A stretch of DNA of 25,555 nt from Oligoflexia bacterium. GTDB lineage: Bacteria > Bdellovibrionota_G > JALEGL01. A model generated the notes under the pieces. It saw nothing but the letters and a program-made list of their open reading frames with translations. It did no database searches and was not told the DNA's origin. This document shows positions 23,461 to 25,555 of this stretch, piece by piece. The stretch's first letter is position 1; each line of letters begins with the position of its first letter. Position numbers and translations under genes: made by a program. Where the stretch lies: positions 1-25,555 of the forward strand of contig DAOLES010000012.1 in assembly GCA_035326705.1 (NCBI GenBank). Reading direction: 5' to 3'.

Positions 23461-23706
23461 ATGACAAGAGAAGATATTCAAAGCAAAGTAAATGAAATTA
23501 TTGTTGAGCAACTCAATGTTGATGCCGATGATATTGCCAATGAAAAATCATTCATTGATGACTTAGGTGCAGATTCATTGGATGTTGTAGAATTGGTTAT
23601 GGCCATGGAAGAAGCTTTTGAAATGGAAATTCCTGATGAAGAGGCAGAAAACATTTTAAAAGTTGGCGATGTTGTTGATTACATCGAAAAAAACCAGGCT
23701 GCGTAA
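23461..23706 (+). CDS. acpP: Acyl carrier protein
   Basis: The 81-residue acidic helical protein has the phosphopantetheine attachment motif GADSLD with Ser39, in the usual setting FIDDLGADSLDVVELVMAMEE, followed by the conserved IPDEEAENI segment. AcpP carries the growing acyl chain for FabG and FabF, encoded on either side. AAAAGGAG precedes the ATG with ideal spacing, fitting high expression. It is separated from fabG by 162 bp, enough for its own promoter, and from fabF by a hairpin. Confidence 0.97.
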   Translation: MTREDIQSKVNEIIVEQLNVDADDIANEKSFIDDLGADSLDVVELVMAMEEAFEMEIPDEEAENILKVGDVVDYIEKNQAA

Positions 23707-23738
23707 ACTATTTTTATATTACGATAAGTCATTGTAAG

Positions 23739-23763
23739 TGGTGTTGTTATTTGAACAACACCA
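23739..23763 (+). other. Hairpin between acpP and fabF
   Basis: A perfect 10-bp stem TGGTGTTGTT / AACAACACCA with loop ATTTG lies 33 nt after the acpP stop. There is no U-run, so partial termination or mRNA 3'-end protection is more likely than full termination. That would let acpP be made in excess over fabF. Confidence 0.6.
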
Positions 23764-23828
23764 TAGGTTTAATTGTTTAAGAATTTTAGTTGGTGCTAGT
23801 TAATATCCATGTGGCTTGGAGATAAGAT

Positions 23829-25067
23829 ATGAAAAAGAGAGTTGTTGTAACAGGGCTTGGTTTGGTGACACCTCTAGGCTTAAATGTTGAAGAAAATTTA
23901 TCAGCCATTCAATCTGGAAAAAGTGGTATTGGAAAGATCACTCGCTTTGACTGTGAGGAATACACAACCAAAATTGCTGCAGAGGTTAAAGGCTATGATC
24001 CTAAGGAAAGTATTGATCCAAAAAGTATTAAACAAATGGATTTGTTTATTCAGTATGCCCTAACAGCGGCGTTAATGGCACACAAAGATTCGGGTTTAGA
24101 AATTAATGATGCCAATGCTCAACGTGTGGGTGTGATGGTAGGTGCTGGTTTGGGTGGAATAGGTACCATTGAAGAAACCCATGAAGTGATTTTAGAAAAA
24201 GGGCCAAGAAGAATATCACCCTTTTTTATACCAAAAATTATTGCCAATTTGGCACCAGGACAAATTTCTATTGCTTTAGGCGCTAAAGGACCTAATTCTT
24301 GCACCGTTACTGCCTGTACAACGGGTACACACAATATAGGAGACGCCGCTAAAATTATTGAACGAGGTGATGCAGATGTCATGATTGCTGGAGGTACAGA
24401 GTCTACAATATCTCCACTTGCCGTAGGTGGTTTTGGAGCGATGCGCGCTTTATCCAAACGTAACGATGAGCCCGAATTGGCCAGTCGTCCTTTTGATTTG
24501 GATAGAGATGGTTTTGTCATGGGTGAAGGTGCAGGCATTGTTGTCTTAGAAAGTTTAGAGCATGCACAAAAAAGAGGAGCAAAGATTTATGCTGAACTTG
24601 CTGGCTATGGCATGAGTGCAGACGCATATCATATGACAGCACCTTCTCCAAATGGTGAAGGTGCAATCCGTTGTATGCAGGCAGCGTTGACCGATGCTCA
24701 GATGAACATAGAAGATTTAAATTATATCAACGCGCATGGTACTTCAACTCAACTTAATGATGCTGGAGAAACTGCAGCCATAAAAACATTATTTAAAGAT
24801 CATGCTAAACATCTTAAAGTTAGTTCTACAAAATCCATGACCGGGCATTTATTGGGTGCAGCCGGTGGAGTTGAAGCGGTTTACAGTGTGTTGAGTATTC
24901 ACCATCAATTTGTGCCACCCACCATTAACTATACAACTCCAGACCCAGCCTGTGATTTAGATTATGTTCCCAATGAAGCTCAGCAATTTAAAGTTGACGC
25001 GGTGCTAAGTAATTCGTTTGGTTTTGGTGGAACCAATGGCTGTTTATTGTTTAAAAAATTGGCCTGA
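23829..25067 (+). CDS. fabF: 3-oxoacyl-[acyl-carrier-protein] synthase II
   Basis: FabF condenses malonyl-ACP with acyl-ACP to elongate fatty acids. The 412-residue thiolase-fold protein starts MKKRVVVTGLGLVTPLG. Its Cys-His-His triad falls at Cys163 (TACTTGTHN), His303 (NAHGTST) and His340 (TGHLLGAAGG), the same numbering as E. coli FabF. The C-terminal SNSFGFGGTN is also present. The Cys-His-His set separates it from FabH (Cys-His-Asn). GGAGATAAG precedes the ATG. rpiB starts 5 nt after its stop, so they are co-transcribed. Confidence 0.96.
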   Translation: MKKRVVVTGLGLVTPLGLNVEENLSAIQSGKSGIGKITRFDCEEYTTKIAAEVKGYDPKESIDPKSIKQMDLFIQYALTAALMAHKDSGLEINDANAQRVGVMVGAGLGGIGTIEETHEVILEKGPRRISPFFIPKIIANLAPGQISIALGAKGPNSCTVTACTTGTHNIGDAAKIIERGDADVMIAGGTESTISPLAVGGFGAMRALSKRNDEPELASRPFDLDRDGFVMGEGAGIVVLESLEHAQKRGAKIYAELAGYGMSADAYHMTAPSPNGEGAIRCMQAALTDAQMNIEDLNYINAHGTSTQLNDAGETAAIKTLFKDHAKHLKVSSTKSMTGHLLGAAGGVEAVYSVLSIHHQFVPPTINYTTPDPACDLDYVPNEAQQFKVDAVLSNSFGFGGTNGCLLFKKLA

Positions 25068-25072
25068 TAGAG

Positions 25073-25540
25073 ATGAAAGTAGAGAGCAAAAAAGTTTTTA
25101 TTGGCGGTGATCACGCAGCACTAGAATTAAAAGCAGACTTAATTGATTATTTAAAACAAGATTTACACTACGCATCAGAGCAAATCATGGATATGGGTAC
25201 AAACAGTGAAGCATCTGTTGATTATCCTGATTACGCACAGAAAGTTTGTCAAGCCGTTGTCAAAAGTCCAGAGCATGTTGGCGTGTTGATCTGTGGAACA
25301 GGGATTGGAATTAGTATTGCTGCCAATAAATACAAGGGTATTAGAGCGGCATTGGTCCAGTCCGAGTTTGAAGCGCAAATGAGCCGTCAGCATAATGATG
25401 CCAATGTTATTTGCTTTGGGGCAAGAATCATTGATCAAGAAACAGCTAAAAAACTTCTTAACATATTTCTAACAACAGACTTTGAAGGTGGCAGACACCA
25501 AAGAAGAGTGGATAAGATTCACAGTTTAAGTGGCTGTTAA
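25073..25540 (+). CDS. rpiB: Ribose-5-phosphate isomerase B
   Basis: RpiB interconverts ribose 5-phosphate and ribulose 5-phosphate in the pentose phosphate pathway. The 155-residue protein has the RpiB/LacA fold: GGDHAA near the N-terminus, the active-site CGTGIGISIAANK with Cys74, and SRQHNDANVICFGARI, then basic residues for phosphate binding near the C-terminus. It begins 5 nt after fabF. fabF-rpiB is a recurring order in delta-type proteobacteria, often continued by glyA. The window ends with TGGAGG, which may be the ribosome-binding site of the next gene. Confidence 0.95.
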   Translation: MKVESKKVFIGGDHAALELKADLIDYLKQDLHYASEQIMDMGTNSEASVDYPDYAQKVCQAVVKSPEHVGVLICGTGIGISIAANKYKGIRAALVQSEFEAQMSRQHNDANVICFGARIIDQETAKKLLNIFLTTDFEGGRHQRRVDKIHSLSGC

Positions 25541-25555
25541 AAATAGTGATGGAGG

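Overview
This window looks like a low-GC (about 40% by eye) Gram-negative chromosome segment. Outer-membrane biogenesis is evident: two lipoproteins, a beta-barrel with a C-terminal Phe, and an OmpA-type peptidoglycan-binding protein. Housekeeping genes dominate, and the orders guaB..guaA, rpsA-sppA and yceD-rpmF-fabG-acpP-fabF-rpiB resemble delta-type proteobacteria, especially Bdellovibrionota. That placement is inference from gene order, not a phylogeny. No tRNA, rRNA, CRISPR, transposase or phage gene was found.

Layout. (1) 1-919: the 3' part of a secreted modular protein, with Cys-rich blocks joined by Thr-Pro linkers coded by a hexanucleotide microsatellite. (2) 1001-4679: guaB, an unknown lipoprotein and guaA, making GMP from IMP through XMP. 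(3) 4680-5024: a gene-free stretch with two inverted-repeat structures, one a 119-bp imperfect palindrome. (4) 5025-7742: a GFA/CENP-V-type protein, a convergent secreted protein, an MscS-type channel, a 31-codon ORF and a DUF2237 protein. (5) 7942-11789: dnaE (Pol III alpha) and convergent rpsT sharing a bidirectional terminator. (6) 12088-15457: a large PilX-like prepilin protein, then a BON/OmpA envelope protein paired with a membrane-anchored helix-hairpin-helix protein. (7) 15639-18600: rpsA and sppA. (8) 18706-21548: a self-contained unit with a 24-bp dyad, a consensus sigma-54 promoter, a 24-codon ORF, a beta-barrel protein, a lipoprotein and a strong terminator. (9) 21602-25540: yceD, rpmF, fabG, acpP, fabF and rpiB. 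The usual plsX/fabH/fabD are absent between rpmF and fabG.

The most interesting parts are the sigma-54 envelope operon, the palindromic element after guaA, the PT-linked Cys-rich protein, and several starts (GFA gene, dnaE, OmpA gene, sppA) that lack a Shine-Dalgarno and lie next to a -10-like box, suggesting leaderless or near-leaderless mRNAs. I saw no clear new multi-gene defence or mobile system.
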